A DNA stretch of 64,000 nt from contig NC_054712.1 of assembly GCF_016097555.1 (NCBI RefSeq), positions 43,124,567-43,188,566 of the forward strand, in the 5' to 3' direction. Positions 12,004-23,324 of this stretch are shown one piece after another. The notes under the pieces are model-generated. The model was not told the origin of the DNA. It ran no database searches and saw only the letters and a program-made list of their open reading frames with translations. A program made the position numbers and the translations under genes. Within the stretch, counting starts at the first letter, position 1. Each line of letters begins with the position of its first letter. This DNA comes from Gigantopelta aegis. Lineage: Eukaryota; Mollusca; Gastropoda; Neomphalida; Peltospiridae.

Positions 12004-12292
12004 TGCAAGGACGCGTGTTTCCATTAATCTCTGTGCATTTAAATTCTAGTATTAAGAGGGTTTTGTACATTAAATCAGAATTATGTTGTAAAGTCAACTG
12101 GGGACTTCTCGATGGTAACTTCGAACTAGTTCTGTAGGTAATATTTATAGAGATATTTTACATTGAGCTTTAATATATTACATCATATCATAGATATAGA
12201 TATAATTTAATATTAGCTACAAACATATAATAAAAACAAAAATAAAATAAATAATAATAAATATGTTCAGAAACAAAGTGCGTTATTTTAAC

Positions 12293-12402
12293 CACGTGAC
12301 TTTCTCTGGTGTACAATGTGATCACGTGACATATTTTAGTCGCCATCTTGACCGCCAGATTGATGTTTTGGAAGAAAAAAAAAGACTATGTTTTAAAAAA
12401 GA
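12293..12402 (+). promoter_or_regulatory. candidate promoter and non-coding exon 1 of the ZNF507-like gene
   Basis: Two CACGTGAC E-box/CRE-like sites (12293-12300 and 12323-12330) precede a YY1-type site CGCCATCTTG (12341-12350). YY1 sites of this orientation usually lie at or just after transcription starts. About 50 bp further on is a strong donor, GTAAGTG, at 12403. The next good acceptor on this strand before the coding ATG is at 17319-17320. The exon would run from about 12340 to 12402 and be spliced to 17321. This is inference from motifs and spacing only. Confidence 0.45.
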
Positions 12403-13489
12403 GTAAGTGTTTCCTTTTGAAACCGAAAAAAAGAAATCTGCTATAATTGTGCCAATATACTACCACATTGTAACATTTTGACTACATTTATTTAAAGACA
12501 TTAATTACCGGTAATAGTTTTTTTCTTTCGATCTGACCTGTCATCGACCGTGGAAAACGCGGGCCGTTTTATGCATCGTAACCATGCGGTCCAACATAAC
12601 TATTCCTGTTTAAAATAATCCAATTTGTATGACTTCAAATCATAACTCTCTCTCGTCTCCAAGAATATTTATTTAAAATAATAATAATAATAAAAACCTC
12701 AGTTGATTTTTAAGCTAAGACTAAGAGTTCTATTTCTGTTTTCTGATTTCATAAGTGGACGTAGCGTCTTAGGCCTAACTGCGGTACCTAGATTAAGTTA
12801 GAGGTTAACATAGTGGATTCCTCACCAGTTTGTGCAGTTTTCCATAAAATTCAAATATAGATGAATGTGGCATTCATAGATTACAGAAACTTCTTCCAAT
12901 CACCAGGTGTTGTACTACTGCAGAGCTTCTAGATTATGGTAGCCCCACTCACATGGCTAGTGATATTCAATGTTGGGCTAGTAAATAATTACAATTACCA
13001 TGCCCGACGGCTAGTGATTTATTTTTATTTATTTTGGTCAAGTCAATTTTGTAAATATGAATATCCTGCTCTCACACCAAGCCCCCAGTATTAGTGTTTT
13101 AAACACTATCTCCCTCTTTAGGCGACATATCTGATTATTAGGGGTGCAACGATTTGGTCAAAGTTGTATTGCGATATAAGAAACCATATTGCAATATGTA
13201 TTGTATTTTATTAAAATTCTAGAAGCCCTTACTGGGTTATAACGAAAACCGAACTGTGCCAAAATAATGGCCCCAAGCAAAATGGAATCAAACTGGATAA
13301 ACCAGAATCTAGTGTTGGCTGACATGGCGAAAATGGAACCAAACATTAATATAAATGTATGGCTAAAACAGTCCCAGAATCATTACAAGTTGTGAGCAAT
13401 GATATCTTCAATAAAATAATGGCTGTATTAATAGTTTATTAAGTTGCTTTGTATTTATGTCCATGTAGGAGATAGGAGTAATGGCAGCT

Positions 13490-13974
13490 GGGGGGCAGGA
13501 CGTAGCCCAGTGTTAAGCGCTCGCTTGATGCACAGTCGGTTTAGGATCGATCCCCGTCGGTGGCCCTATTGGGCTATTTCTCATTCCAACCCGTGCTCCA
13601 CAACTGGTGTAACAAAGGCCGTGGTATGAACTATCCTTTCTGTAGGATGGTGCATATAAAAGATCCCTTGCTGCTAATCGAAAAGAGTAGCCCATGAAGT
13701 GGTGACAGCAGGTTTCCGCTCTCTATTTCAATGTGGTCTTTAACCCAGGGCTAACTCTGGCAGTCGCCAATTGCGAATTTCAAAATCAATTGGCAAATTT
13801 TATTTTAGTCTGGCGAAATAATTTCATGAAATAATGGATATTTTGTTAGAAAATAACAGGTTTTTCTGCAATTTTGTATGTTTAGTAGATAATTTGGTGA
13901 AATGTTTTGCTGACCCATATGTCTTATGCTATATAACTAAGTGTATCGTTAAATAAAACAGTTCCTTCCTTCCT
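13490..13974 (+). mobile_element. SINE, head A, tail type 1, with internal insertion
   Basis: Head with GTAGCCCAGTG and GGATCGATCCCC, shared body, and tail (GTATCGTTAAATAAAACAG). Flanked by TAATGGCAGCT (13479-13489) and TAATAGCAGCT (13975-13985). A hAT-like MITE sits between body and tail (13746-13912). Confidence 0.8.
13746..13912 (+). mobile_element. hAT-like MITE inside a SINE
   Basis: Begins CAGGGCTAACTCTGGCAG. Related sequence in reverse lies at 42014-42485, ending GTGCCAGAGGTAGCCCTG. The right end here lacks a clear matching terminus. Confidence 0.55.
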
Positions 13975-14622
13975 TAATAGCAGCTAGCTTTATGTCTATG
14001 CTGCAACAAACATTTGTTTCATTATCTGCAAAATAGTCCATATCATTTTTCTTTTGTTTTTATGGAGTGGGTGGAGTTGATTTTTATTATTATTTAATTT
14101 TAAGTTTTCAGGTGTTAACACACCAACCTCAGTGACAAATCAACTAATAATACAATGCATTGATGTTTGAACTGTTATATTAATGGGGAAAAAAATGGTA
14201 GAGTTTTCATCATTACATTGGGGTGCTGTTATAGCCAATTGGTTTCTGTTTTCCTCGGATTTCACGGAAACAATCGTTTCTACCCGTTTCCGGTAGCATG
14301 TTCTAAAATTATGGAACCAGAATGATTATTATATTGAGTAAAAATATATATATATATATATATATATGTAATTATTTGTTAAAAAACTTTTTCGATGAGT
14401 TCCCATGATCACAAGGCACAGAACCGAAAAAGCGTTTACCATGAAATTTGAAATCCTATGACCTAGTTTTTGCCAACAAAAATGATTTCTTTTTGGTATT
14501 GATTCCGTTTTAGCCTGATCTCATATTACTTGTAGGCTACATGTGAATATTAAGTCCATTTTCGTTTGCAGCCAAGTTGTTCAATCAAAGGATCTTGAGC
14601 ACTAGTTATGATATTATATACC

Positions 14623-14809
14623 TGTAGTGAAATCACTCAAAACCGGATACTCAGTAGACCAGAATTCCCTCAAAACCAGACATTTTTCATAATCCCTTTT
14701 TTGATATCACCCTTGAAGAGATCCCCTCAAAACCAGACATCCCTTATATAGTAATAACCACATTGTTTTACTTGGTTCCATAGGTGTCTGGTTTTGATGG
14801 TTTCACTGT
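14623..14809. mobile_element. Tigger/pogo-like MITE
   Basis: Inverted ends around TAGTGAAATCACTCAAAACC and GGTTTTGATGGTTTCACTGTA, flanked by TA. The inner part repeats CTCAAAACCAGACA. A relative lies at 23167-23324. Confidence 0.6.
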
Positions 14810-15171
14810 AGTATGTGTGTGTGTGTGAATAAAAGTGGACTTTTAATAGTTTTTATATTGTATTTGAACATTTTAATTAAACTTTAAATAGAAAGTAATT
14901 ACCAAATAGATCAGTATATAGTTCAAAGAAATTTTTATCCCATTAAAGTATTTGGTCAGTATTTGTGCTGTAAATTAAATACTCGCCTTGCCTTCAGCAA
15001 TTTTAAACAAGTACATGTAACTTTTGTGTTAAAAAAAACATATAGCTGAATTATTAGGTTTCTGTATGTAATCATAGTTTACATGTAGTTATTTTTTTCT
15101 ATAAAATGACTGAAATTAAATATTTAAATCTGATGTGCTGGATTCTTCATTAGTAATTGCTATCATGATCA

Positions 15172-15507
15172 TAGAGATTGGTGCATGTACAGACATTTCC
15201 TTTCGGTTTCCATGCTAATACTGATGCATAGCTTCTGTTTGAGTTTTCCTTCTCCTGAGAGAGTTTCCGTACTAGGATTCTGAGCCTCTCCAGCCCAGTT
15301 TTGATTTTGGAGTTTGCTTCTCCTAGACAGTTGTCTTTCTTGACTCATGTCCTCTGTCTGTCCAGTCCATATTAGTCTAGTCTCTATCCTTTGACCAGTC
15401 CAGCTTGGGTGACCCTACCAGGAGCTGATGCTCCAGCTGGCATAGCTTTCTGAATCATTGAGACATGCAAGCTACCTCACCACGTCAAGGAATGGACCAT
15501 GAGATAG
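15172..15507 (+). repeat. unclassified interspersed repeat, copy 1
   Basis: About 335 bp, sharing long stretches with 41564-41931 (from TTGGTGCATGTACAGACATT to GGACCATGAGATA). It lies next to a fragment of the hAT-like family (GGCGAGTGCCAGAG near 15523). It could be the 3' part of a retroelement, but no coding sequence is present. Confidence 0.7.
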
Positions 15508-16126
15508 AATTGTTGGCAAATTTGGCGAGTGCCAGAGAGAGTCATGAACAATAGATGCCTGTTAAATTGCTAAATAAATGCTATTAATGCTTTGTCTGAT
15601 GTTCTGGTTTTGTTAATAACAGTCTGTACCACACTGTCTCTTTAACAAAAGAATTTAACATTGACCAAAAAAACACCAATATATATATCAGTGTGCGATT
15701 TTGAGGAGAATCAGTGGGCTCGAGGCTCTCAAAAATTATATAGGACTCTATAGCTTGGCTAGCATACGAGCCCGCATGGCTTGTAACAATTATTTGTACA
15801 AATTACATTGATTTTTCGAAATGACACAGTCAACATATATCTAAAAATCCTGCGAAACCACAATCTTGAATAGCAGTCTTTTCCATGGCAGGGTTTATAA
15901 AATCCACTAGCCATGGGATCACTGATTTTAAAAATGTACTAGCTACGATTAAAAATTCACTAGCCCTACTTTACTTTAAGTTGATATAATTTTACTAAAC
16001 AATTATAATAATCAAATATGTCACCTAAAGAGGGAGATATAACTTAAAAACACTAACATTTGGGTGGAGGTGGAGGGCAGGATATTCATATTCACAAAAT
16101 AGACTTAACTGCAAAATTTGAGTCAA

Positions 16127-16325
16127 ATTTTTTATTTACGGTTATATGGCGTCAGACATATGGTTAGGGACCACACAGTTATTGAGAGAGGAAACCTGCT
16201 GTCGCCACTTCATGGGCTATTCTTTTCGATTAGCAGCAAGGGATCTTTATATGCACCATCCCACAGACAAGATAGTACATACCACAACCTTTGACCTGTT
16301 GTGGAGCACTGGTTGGAACATGAAA
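16127..16325 (-). mobile_element. SINE, tail type 1, head missing
   Basis: Minus-strand tail (TTTATTTACGGTTATATGGCG) and body ending at GTGGAGCACTGGTTGGAAC. The head is absent; a second body follows directly. Confidence 0.7.
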
Positions 16326-16496
16326 TCAGCTATTGCATATTAAACATTTGGTAATTTTAACATATAGTATTAGTGAAGAAACCGGCAACATTTTCCCATT
16401 AATTAGTAGCAAGGGATCTTTTATATGCACCATCCCACAGACAGGAGAACATACCACAACCTTTGACCTGTTGTGGAGCACTGGTTGGAACCTTGA
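16326..16496 (-). mobile_element. SINE, tail type 2, head missing
   Basis: Minus-strand type-2 tail and body ending at the same TGGAGCACTGGTTGGAAC point as its neighbour. The shared breakpoint suggests a local duplication or recombination between two SINEs. Confidence 0.65.
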
Positions 16497-17320
16497 ATAA
16501 AGACCAGAATTCAGAGCATCTCGGTAAAAATAGAAACCTAGTCTTCTGTTCAAGGGTTTGACAAACTTTGTGGTAGTTGTACTTGCAGGAGTTTAATTTG
16601 TGGATCAGACACTGACACTGATGTTTTTGTGCTGGCTCTGGTATCACATATTTAGAACTTAAGGAATAGAGAAAATGTTAATAAAATTATCTTCGAAGAA
16701 AAAATATACACTTTCAGTTTTTCACAACAGTTAATTTCATGTTCAGTCCATTTTGATGTTGTTTCTGATCATTCGTAAGCCTAACTTATTTACTTACTTT
16801 TTTTTAATTAAATGAATTAGGAGATAACCATATGGAGTTTTTAGATTTGTGTGTGTTCTTTTCTATTTGATATAATACTGCAAATGTAATTTTTGACTGA
16901 AGGCGTTAACCTGAAGACGGCTGAAGTAAAAAAAGGAACCATTTGCAGGCATCAAATAGACAATAGCATCTGCATATATTAAAAACTCCATATAGTTATG
17001 TCCATTGTAAACTGAATCGTTTACCTACGGAACTAACTGTATATTTGGTATTTCTTGAAGAAAAAAAACCCTGGCTACAATCAACTGTAGACCCTTGAAC
17101 CGTCAACTTCGCCTGTTCCAATTGCTAATGACGTCACTTTCTAATGACTTCATTAGCTTTCTGGGTGTTATTTTTCATTTGATCCCAGATAAAAAAAAAT
17201 TAACCAATCACAATACAGAACACCCTCGCCATCAGTTTACAATATTTAATAAAAAAAAAAGCCATTTTTTTAAAACATAGATTTTTGTTATTTAATTGTC
17301 TTATTTTTATTTTTTTTCAG

Positions 17321-17422
17321 ACATACTCTACTGATGTCACCTGGAAGTAGATCCGTTGAATGTGTGTAAAAGTACGTCCGTTAATATGTCCTGGTGCTGA
17401 CTGACTGCGAAATGGTTTGACC
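17321..17422 (+). other. 5' UTR part of the ZNF507-like coding exon
   Basis: A long pyrimidine tract and CAG (17311-17320) form a good 3' splice site. About 100 nt of non-coding sequence then leads to the ATG in the context ACCATGA, with A at -3. Supports at least one upstream exon. Confidence 0.55.
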
Positions 17423-20400
17423 ATGACGGAGGTGTGCAAGCCGACGGCCGCCACGTCTGTGAGTTCGCTACAGAAGAGATCTGAACACTCGTGCCGAATC
17501 TCTGAGTCCTCCCAGTCGACCCCCAGCATCACCATATACGCATCGACCCCGCCCACTGCCGACCTTGAGACACGGTCTGAGTCGGACGAATCTGGTCCTC
17601 TCATCATCATCGAACACATCGAGAGTCCCGCGAAACCGGCCAACAACACCACGCCCGTCAAGTGTTTGTCCGTGTATGGCGAGTCTGATGCTGGGTCGCC
17701 GCCCCAGGATGGGAGGCCGCTGTTCCAGTGCGAGTCGTGCGACTACTACAGCCACAACAAACACTATCTGAAGCAGCACGTGGATCTCGTGCACAACGCA
17801 GACCGCCCCTACAAGTGCCCATTCTGCGACTACGCGGGCAAGCGGAGCCACTCGCTGCGGGAACACCTCGTCGTCCACACCAACGAGCGGCCGTACGAGT
17901 GCGGCTACTGCAACGCGACCTTCAGGAAGAAGGGCCACCTGACGAACCACATCAAGCTGCACACCAGTCAGAAGTCGATGATCATGTGCAAGCTGTGTAA
18001 CCAGACACTACCGGACGTGGCCGCATTCGAGGGCCACTTGAAGACCAACCACAACACGGACAAACTGTACGCGTGCCAGCGGTGTGAGTTCGTCGCATCG
18101 GACCACGTCAGCATCATGAACCACGTCGTGGTGCATGCCGCGGAGAACTTCTACCGCTGCAGCAAGTGTAGCTTCATCACCGCCGATGTCGGGTCGCTGG
18201 CCTCCCACGCCGACACCCACCTTCCCAAACAAAACACCGTCCCCGTGGAGTTGCCTGTGAAAGACATGATGATGAAGTGCACGGAGTGCGGCTTCTCTGC
18301 CAGTGATACAAACACGATGAAAAGTCACCTGCTGAAACATTTGGCAGCGACTAAAACGCAGGTGCTGCCCCAGACACCTGTTGCCTTACCTCAGACCCCC
18401 CACGTCCTCGGTTACAGCATCGATCAGCCTCTCCCGCAGAACGCTTCCTACAAATGCACGGAATGCAACTTCACCGACAAGGATGCCACGATTTTCATAA
18501 AGCATCTTCTGACGCACAAGGTCAAACAACAGTCTGCAGCAAAGGCCCTGCAAACTGAGGAAATCCACCAGCCTCAGGAGCCGAAGCCTATTGTGGTCAC
18601 ACCCATAGCGAAGAAAAACACCTGTCAGAATGCAACCCCACCATTTATTTTCGACCAGCTGTCTGGTCGCTTCCGGTGCATAATCTGCGGGTACACGTGT
18701 GAGTTCCAGAGGACAATTAAGGCACACATCTGGAAACACACGGGACACAAAAACATCAATTATCCCATGTTTCAGAATGGACCGTTGAGTATTTACGATG
18801 ACCAGACTCCCATAAAGATTGAGAAAGGGGTCGGTCAGGTTCCAGCACACGGAACTATTCTCTCCATCAAGCATCCCGACGAACTTACAGACAATCTTAG
18901 TAAACGTTCTGAGGTTGTGGAATCTCATGGTAAAAACTCATCATCATCATCATCTCATAGTAGTCTCGTTCAGAGGTTGCTGAGTGGTCACCTGGTTTCT
19001 GATCGTTTAGTTGTTAAACCAGCAGTGACCTCCAGTTCTCCCTCTGTTAGATCTGATCCTGATGTTGTAACAGAAGGTGGTAAAACGACAGCTGTCAAAG
19101 AATCTCCCTCAAAGCTTACACGTGAGGACAAAGTAGATGGGCAAACGGAAGCTGAATCTCTCCATCCTGCTAAAGAAGCGACTGTGATTCAGTCGGTCGT
19201 AAAGAAAGAAAGTGAAGAAATTAAAGCAAAACCGGACTCCACCAGTGTCACCTCATCCAGCTCCTCTGTTGTGTCACCAGTGGCAGTTGCAGGTTCTGAT
19301 GGGCATGCAGATTTACAAAGCAAACAAACAACAACTTACTTCACTATCTCATCTGAAATACCTCAATCGGCAAGTGAAAGTCAGTCTTCCTTAAAAGAAA
19401 TGACTGTTGTTTCAGAAGCAGAAACTTCTAAAGCGATTCATGGAATCACTAATCAACACGAGCAGTGGGATGAGTCGACAAACCTAGGGATTAGTGTCGT
19501 CGTGGAGACTGTAGACACTGCTCCTCCATCATCCGTGTTCACCAGTATGAAGAGTCAGCAGAACAGTCCTAGGATTTCCGATCTGCAGCAGGCATCGGAT
19601 GCTGAATGTGCTGAAACTGGTCAGTGTGATGACAAATATCCAAAGGAAATCCAGCCGGAGAATGAGAGTTCACAGCAGAGTTCTTCAGCTAAAGAAGATT
19701 CAGTGCTGAAGCAGACTCTACTAGCTGCAGATCTGTCGAAGGACAATGAGTCAGCAATAACCCTTCTGTCACTGTTGAAGAAAGGTCCGAACAGAAATCC
19801 GGCTCATGTTGATTCTCACCTGCGGTTGTCTGACCAAACTGGAGGAAACCTGAGTCCTGACGGAGAGAGCAGATCTGACTCGGACACTGACCAGGCATCA
19901 GAAGGTGGTGATGACTCCTTGTCCTCAGCCAGACCAAAGTCTGGCATCTGTTCTTCATTACTCGCCGTCATAGAGCAACTCAGGGAGCGGGCCAACTCAG
20001 AAGGTGAGAGTGTCATTTCACAGGGTGGAAGAGCAAGCATTTCGGTTATAAAGAAAGAGTGTCTCACAGAAGACGACCTGCCTCCAGAAAATATGGAGAA
20101 CATTGAGCAACTGCAGGAGGACGGAGAGATCAAATACCGATGCAAGTTCTGTCATTACAGCAATCCACGAGCGTTGCTAATCAAACTGCACATGCGGCTG
20201 CACAAATCCAAGCAGCCGTTTGAGTGTTCTTTGTGCAGCTACATAGCCAAGTCGAGCGAAAGTCTGCAGGACCACATGATAAAGCACTGCAAGGTGCGCA
20301 CCTACCAGTGCAAGCTGTGTCCGTCTGCCTTCAACTACAAGAGTCAGCTGCGGGCCCACATGAGGGCTCACAGCGACAAGGACCCGTTCTGCTGTGAGTC

Positions 20401-21307
20401 GTGTGACTTCGAGACAATGGACGCCACGACGTACAGGACTCACGTCCGCTACCACATAGACAAGAGCTGCTTCAGGTGCGACTCGTGCAAGGACATCTTC
20501 CCGACGCTGTCCGATCTGAACCTGCACATCCTGGAGCTGTCGTGTAAAAACATGCTCAACTGCGAGGAGTGCAGCTTTGTTGCCGACGACAACCTGGGTC
20601 TGATCAACCACATCCGCGAGACACACCGGGACTTCCGCTGCCTCGAGTGTACCTTCTCCTGCACCACGCGGCTGGCCCTCACCCACCATGCGACCTCCCA
20701 CCACCACAGCGTGGCCAGCGACGACTCGGGTCTGCTCAAGTGTGACCTCTGCGACTTCACAGCCGTGTCCAGTCGGAGTCTGAAGTCGCACATGAAGCGG
20801 CACATCAATGACCAGCGCTATGTACAGCAGCCGCTGGAGCAGTACAAGTGCAACCTCTGCGGCTACGTCTGTCACCACCTGCCCTCTCTCAAGTCGCACA
20901 TGTGGCGGCACGCCAGCGATCGCAACTACAGCTACGAGTTCACCAACGACGTCATCAATGCTGCCATCGATTACGACTGCCGCATCGACAGCTCGAAGAT
21001 AGACGACCCCGACCTGATGGAGAAGATCCTCAGTTCAGAACGGCAGATCCTGGAGGGGCGTCTGAGCCGGTCGGTGTGTGGGGGTGCGTCCGCCATATGC
21101 TGGGTGACCTTCCGGTGCTGCCAGTGTGGCTTCGAGACCATCAACAAGGCAGACCTGAACGTCCACATGAAGTCTCACTCGGACATAATCCAGCGAACAC
21201 TAGACGTCGGAGGTCAGCCTCGTAGGGCCTTCAAGAGAGTCGGGGAAGATGGTGGGCAGACTGCCGCTGAACCAGCTAAAGCTTCAAAGGTTGAGGACAG
21301 TGGATGA
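17423..21307 (+). CDS. ZNF507: ZNF507-like multi-C2H2 zinc-finger protein
   Basis: Single-exon coding sequence of 1294 residues; nuclear DNA-binding factor by family. The N-terminal cluster has about nine C2H2 fingers (residues about 101-438), beginning FQCESCDYYSHNKHYLKQH. The second finger reads YKCPFCDYAGKRSHSLREH and the third YECGYCNATFRKKGHLTNH. The ninth (FRCIICGYTCEFQRTIKAH) stands apart. Residues about 470-890 are a Ser/Glu-rich linker without fingers. The C-terminal cluster has about ten fingers from residue 903. It includes YKCNLCGYVCHHLPSLKSH followed by MWRHASDRNYSYEF, and ends with FRCCQCGFETINKADLNVH. That last pair, with its spacing, is what I recognise from vertebrate ZNF507 (about 950 residues, so this one is longer). 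One finger, FRCDSCKDIFPTLSDLNLH, ends in Cys instead of the last His. Finger regions are GC-rich against an AT-rich background. The start is the ATG at 17423. Family assignment is from memory of the human protein. Confidence 0.85.
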   Translation: MTEVCKPTAATSVSSLQKRSEHSCRISESSQSTPSITIYASTPPTADLETRSESDESGPLIIIEHIESPAKPANNTTPVKCLSVYGESDAGSPPQDGRPLFQCESCDYYSHNKHYLKQHVDLVHNADRPYKCPFCDYAGKRSHSLREHLVVHTNERPYECGYCNATFRKKGHLTNHIKLHTSQKSMIMCKLCNQTLPDVAAFEGHLKTNHNTDKLYACQRCEFVASDHVSIMNHVVVHAAENFYRCSKCSFITADVGSLASHADTHLPKQNTVPVELPVKDMMMKCTECGFSASDTNTMKSHLLKHLAATKTQVLPQTPVALPQTPHVLGYSIDQPLPQNASYKCTECNFTDKDATIFIKHLLTHKVKQQSAAKALQTEEIHQPQEPKPIVVTPIAKKNTCQNATPPFIFDQLSGRFRCIICGYTCEFQRTIKAHIWKHTGHKNINYPMFQNGPLSIYDDQTPIKIEKGVGQVPAHGTILSIKHPDELTDNLSKRSEVVESHGKNSSSSSSHSSLVQRLLSGHLVSDRLVVKPAVTSSSPSVRSDPDVVTEGGKTTAVKESPSKLTREDKVDGQTEAESLHPAKEATVIQSVVKKESEEIKAKPDSTSVTSSSSSVVSPVAVAGSDGHADLQSKQTTTYFTISSEIPQSASESQSSLKEMTVVSEAETSKAIHGITNQHEQWDESTNLGISVVVETVDTAPPSSVFTSMKSQQNSPRISDLQQASDAECAETGQCDDKYPKEIQPENESSQQSSSAKEDSVLKQTLLAADLSKDNESAITLLSLLKKGPNRNPAHVDSHLRLSDQTGGNLSPDGESRSDSDTDQASEGGDDSLSSARPKSGICSSLLAVIEQLRERANSEGESVISQGGRASISVIKKECLTEDDLPPENMENIEQLQEDGEIKYRCKFCHYSNPRALLIKLHMRLHKSKQPFECSLCSYIAKSSESLQDHMIKHCKVRTYQCKLCPSAFNYKSQLRAHMRAHSDKDPFCCESCDFETMDATTYRTHVRYHIDKSCFRCDSCKDIFPTLSDLNLHILELSCKNMLNCEECSFVADDNLGLINHIRETHRDFRCLECTFSCTTRLALTHHATSHHHSVASDDSGLLKCDLCDFTAVSSRSLKSHMKRHINDQRYVQQPLEQYKCNLCGYVCHHLPSLKSHMWRHASDRNYSYEFTNDVINAAIDYDCRIDSSKIDDPDLMEKILSSERQILEGRLSRSVCGGASAICWVTFRCCQCGFETINKADLNVHMKSHSDIIQRTLDVGGQPRRAFKRVGEDGGQTAAEPAKASKVEDSG

Positions 21308-22200
21308 ACTGGTCCAACCACCGTCTGTTTTACTGCTTCACTACATCTCGGTTCGATTCAGTTTTTACAAAGTTTCTGGCAGAATATTATGCCAAGTCTT
21401 GTGTTAATGGTTTAATTATAATTTTTTTCAAGATCTGAGTGTTACATATATATATCATAATGAATCAGCAGTGTTTGTTTGTTTTATTTTTAATTAATAC
21501 CAGAACAATGGTCACAGCTTGACAATATACGAGTTGCCTTCAGACATACTGTCTTTTTAATACAGAATATCAAAAATGTGGTCCAAGACCAGAAAATATT
21601 TTTCGTAAAAAAGAAATTGTGGCTATATTACTATTATTATACAATGTATATTAATAATAACATTGTAGAGATATGTGTGTTAATATGTATATGTTTGTAC
21701 ATAGCTGAATATATTGCCTCTCAGTATTGTTCGGGTTAAACTATTAGCTTTATATTGTGTGAAATATATAAAAACTGTTTAATTATCTTTTTTTTAAAAC
21801 TACTTTGTTCGATTTAAATGTATTGTATAATTGTGTTGCCAAAAACCCAGTGACCCATTCTATTCTTTATCGTCATCACTTTCAAATTTCTGAGAAACTT
21901 AGGTAAATAATTTCAGACATTTTTACTAAAGAGTTCTTACAAACAGCAGTCTGATTAAAATTAGCTCTACTGGGTCTACCAGTAGATCTAACAGCATTGC
22001 ATGGACTCCCATGTCCAGATGACATTTCATCTATAAATAACAATTTAAATATCGACCAATTACACTTTGCCTTTTATAGTGTTATTCAGGAGCATACATG
22101 TACATATTCTAAAAATATCGGGCAAGATTATTTATGCAATAGGTGAACTTGTTTGTCTGTTTCAACATTGAAAAAATGGGGGAAAGTGCAGTAATAAACT
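21308..22200 (+). other. probable 3' UTR of the ZNF507-like gene
   Basis: AT-rich, with no repeats of the interspersed families seen elsewhere, which fits a UTR. The first AATAAA after the stop is at 22193-22198; another is at 22536-22541. Confidence 0.45.
22193..22198 (+). promoter_or_regulatory. candidate polyadenylation signal
   Basis: First AATAAA downstream of the ZNF507-like stop codon, about 890 nt away. Chosen by motif only. Confidence 0.35.
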
Positions 22201-23166
22201 CTGGATTGTATACTAGTATAAACAAATTTTGTACCTATACCATCACGGTTGTTTTTTTGTTTTGTTTTTATATTGCAATTAGTTTCCGGCACACTTCGTA
22301 ATTCACCCGAATCATTTCGTATACCCTCGGCATAATCCTGAATGTTTTCAAATCACTAGCATGATTTTGATTGGTCAAATGAAAGTCAACTGGACATGAG
22401 CTTCAGCGGGTTGTTGTTAGATCCACATGTAATAGTGGAGCTAATTTTAATTAGATTGCTACAAACAGGGTCAGACAATACATTTGAGTGGGGTTTATTT
22501 ATTTATTTATTCCAAATACTCTGATAAAAAGTTTTAATAAAAGAAGACAACTAAGCCACTGATAAAATTATGGGTCAGGCTAAAAAAGAGTTTGATCATC
22601 AAAGATTTGTATGAAGTTCATTGTACCTCCTGCAAGCTGGATTCAACTAGTGTTTCTGTTATTATTGAAGTTTTATTCTCAGTCACCTTGTCCGTCCATC
22701 TGTACTTGTATATATATCATTCAGTTTTTAATTGTTTTCTTTTTAACTATTTAACACTTTCTCTGCTGTGTTCTTGTGTTATGCCTGTTCAATCCAGCCA
22801 CGTGATGACACTTCAGTTTCATATTCTCAGTGTCATCATGGAATAGGACTGGTTTAGCAGCCATCTTAAGTTTTTGATACGTAAGCAAGGTTGTTGGTGT
22901 GGTGGGGTTTTTTAATACCATATTTTTTCATGAATCTTGCAAACCTGTATGAAGTGTGTTTACTAAGCATGTGAAAAAGGGTATGTTTAAATGGTTACAG
23001 TTTTCAAAGCTCAAAATTCACTTTGTGGAGTAGAAAGCAATGTTTGCTTTTTAAATTTTAAGTTATAAGCAAATGTTACAAATTGATTAGCTCTAGAGGT
23101 AGTCTGGAAATAGACAATTTATACTTTTTTCGCCAGCTATGCAGATAAGAGATTATAATTTAATAC

Positions 23167-23324
23167 TGTGAAACCTCTCAAAAGCGGACCCTCTGTAAAC
23201 CGGAATTCCCCCCCCCCCCCAAATCAGTACAGAACTTAACCTCTCTAAACCAGATACCTCTTAAAACCGGACATTTTACTTGGTTATGAGGGTGTCCGGT
23301 TTAGAGGGGATTCACACTGAATTA
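23167..23324. mobile_element. Tigger/pogo-like MITE
   Basis: Inverted ends ACTGTGAAACCTCTCAAAAG and the TTTAGAGGGGATTCACACT end. The inner part has repeated CTCTAAACC and AAAACCGGAC segments and a poly-C run. Confidence 0.6.

Larger units (their letters stand above)
12403..17320 (+). other. proposed intron 1 of the ZNF507-like gene
   Basis: Repeat-rich, with no coding exon seen. Contents: a pair of related repeats in opposite orientation (about 12900-13130 and 15885-16110, sharing the CCTAAAGAGGGAGATA motif), a SINE with a hAT-like insertion, a pogo-like MITE, the unknown repeat at 15172-15507, and two more SINEs near 16.1-16.5 kb. Confidence 0.4.

Noticed and set aside
17417-17422. Start of the ZNF507-like protein at TTG 17417
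   Set aside because: Non-ATG start is unlikely here; ATG 17423 has a good context.
17468-17962. Minus-strand and shifted frames over the ZNF507-like gene, including 20177-20911
   Set aside because: Shadows of the GC-rich finger-coding exon; no domain or splice support.
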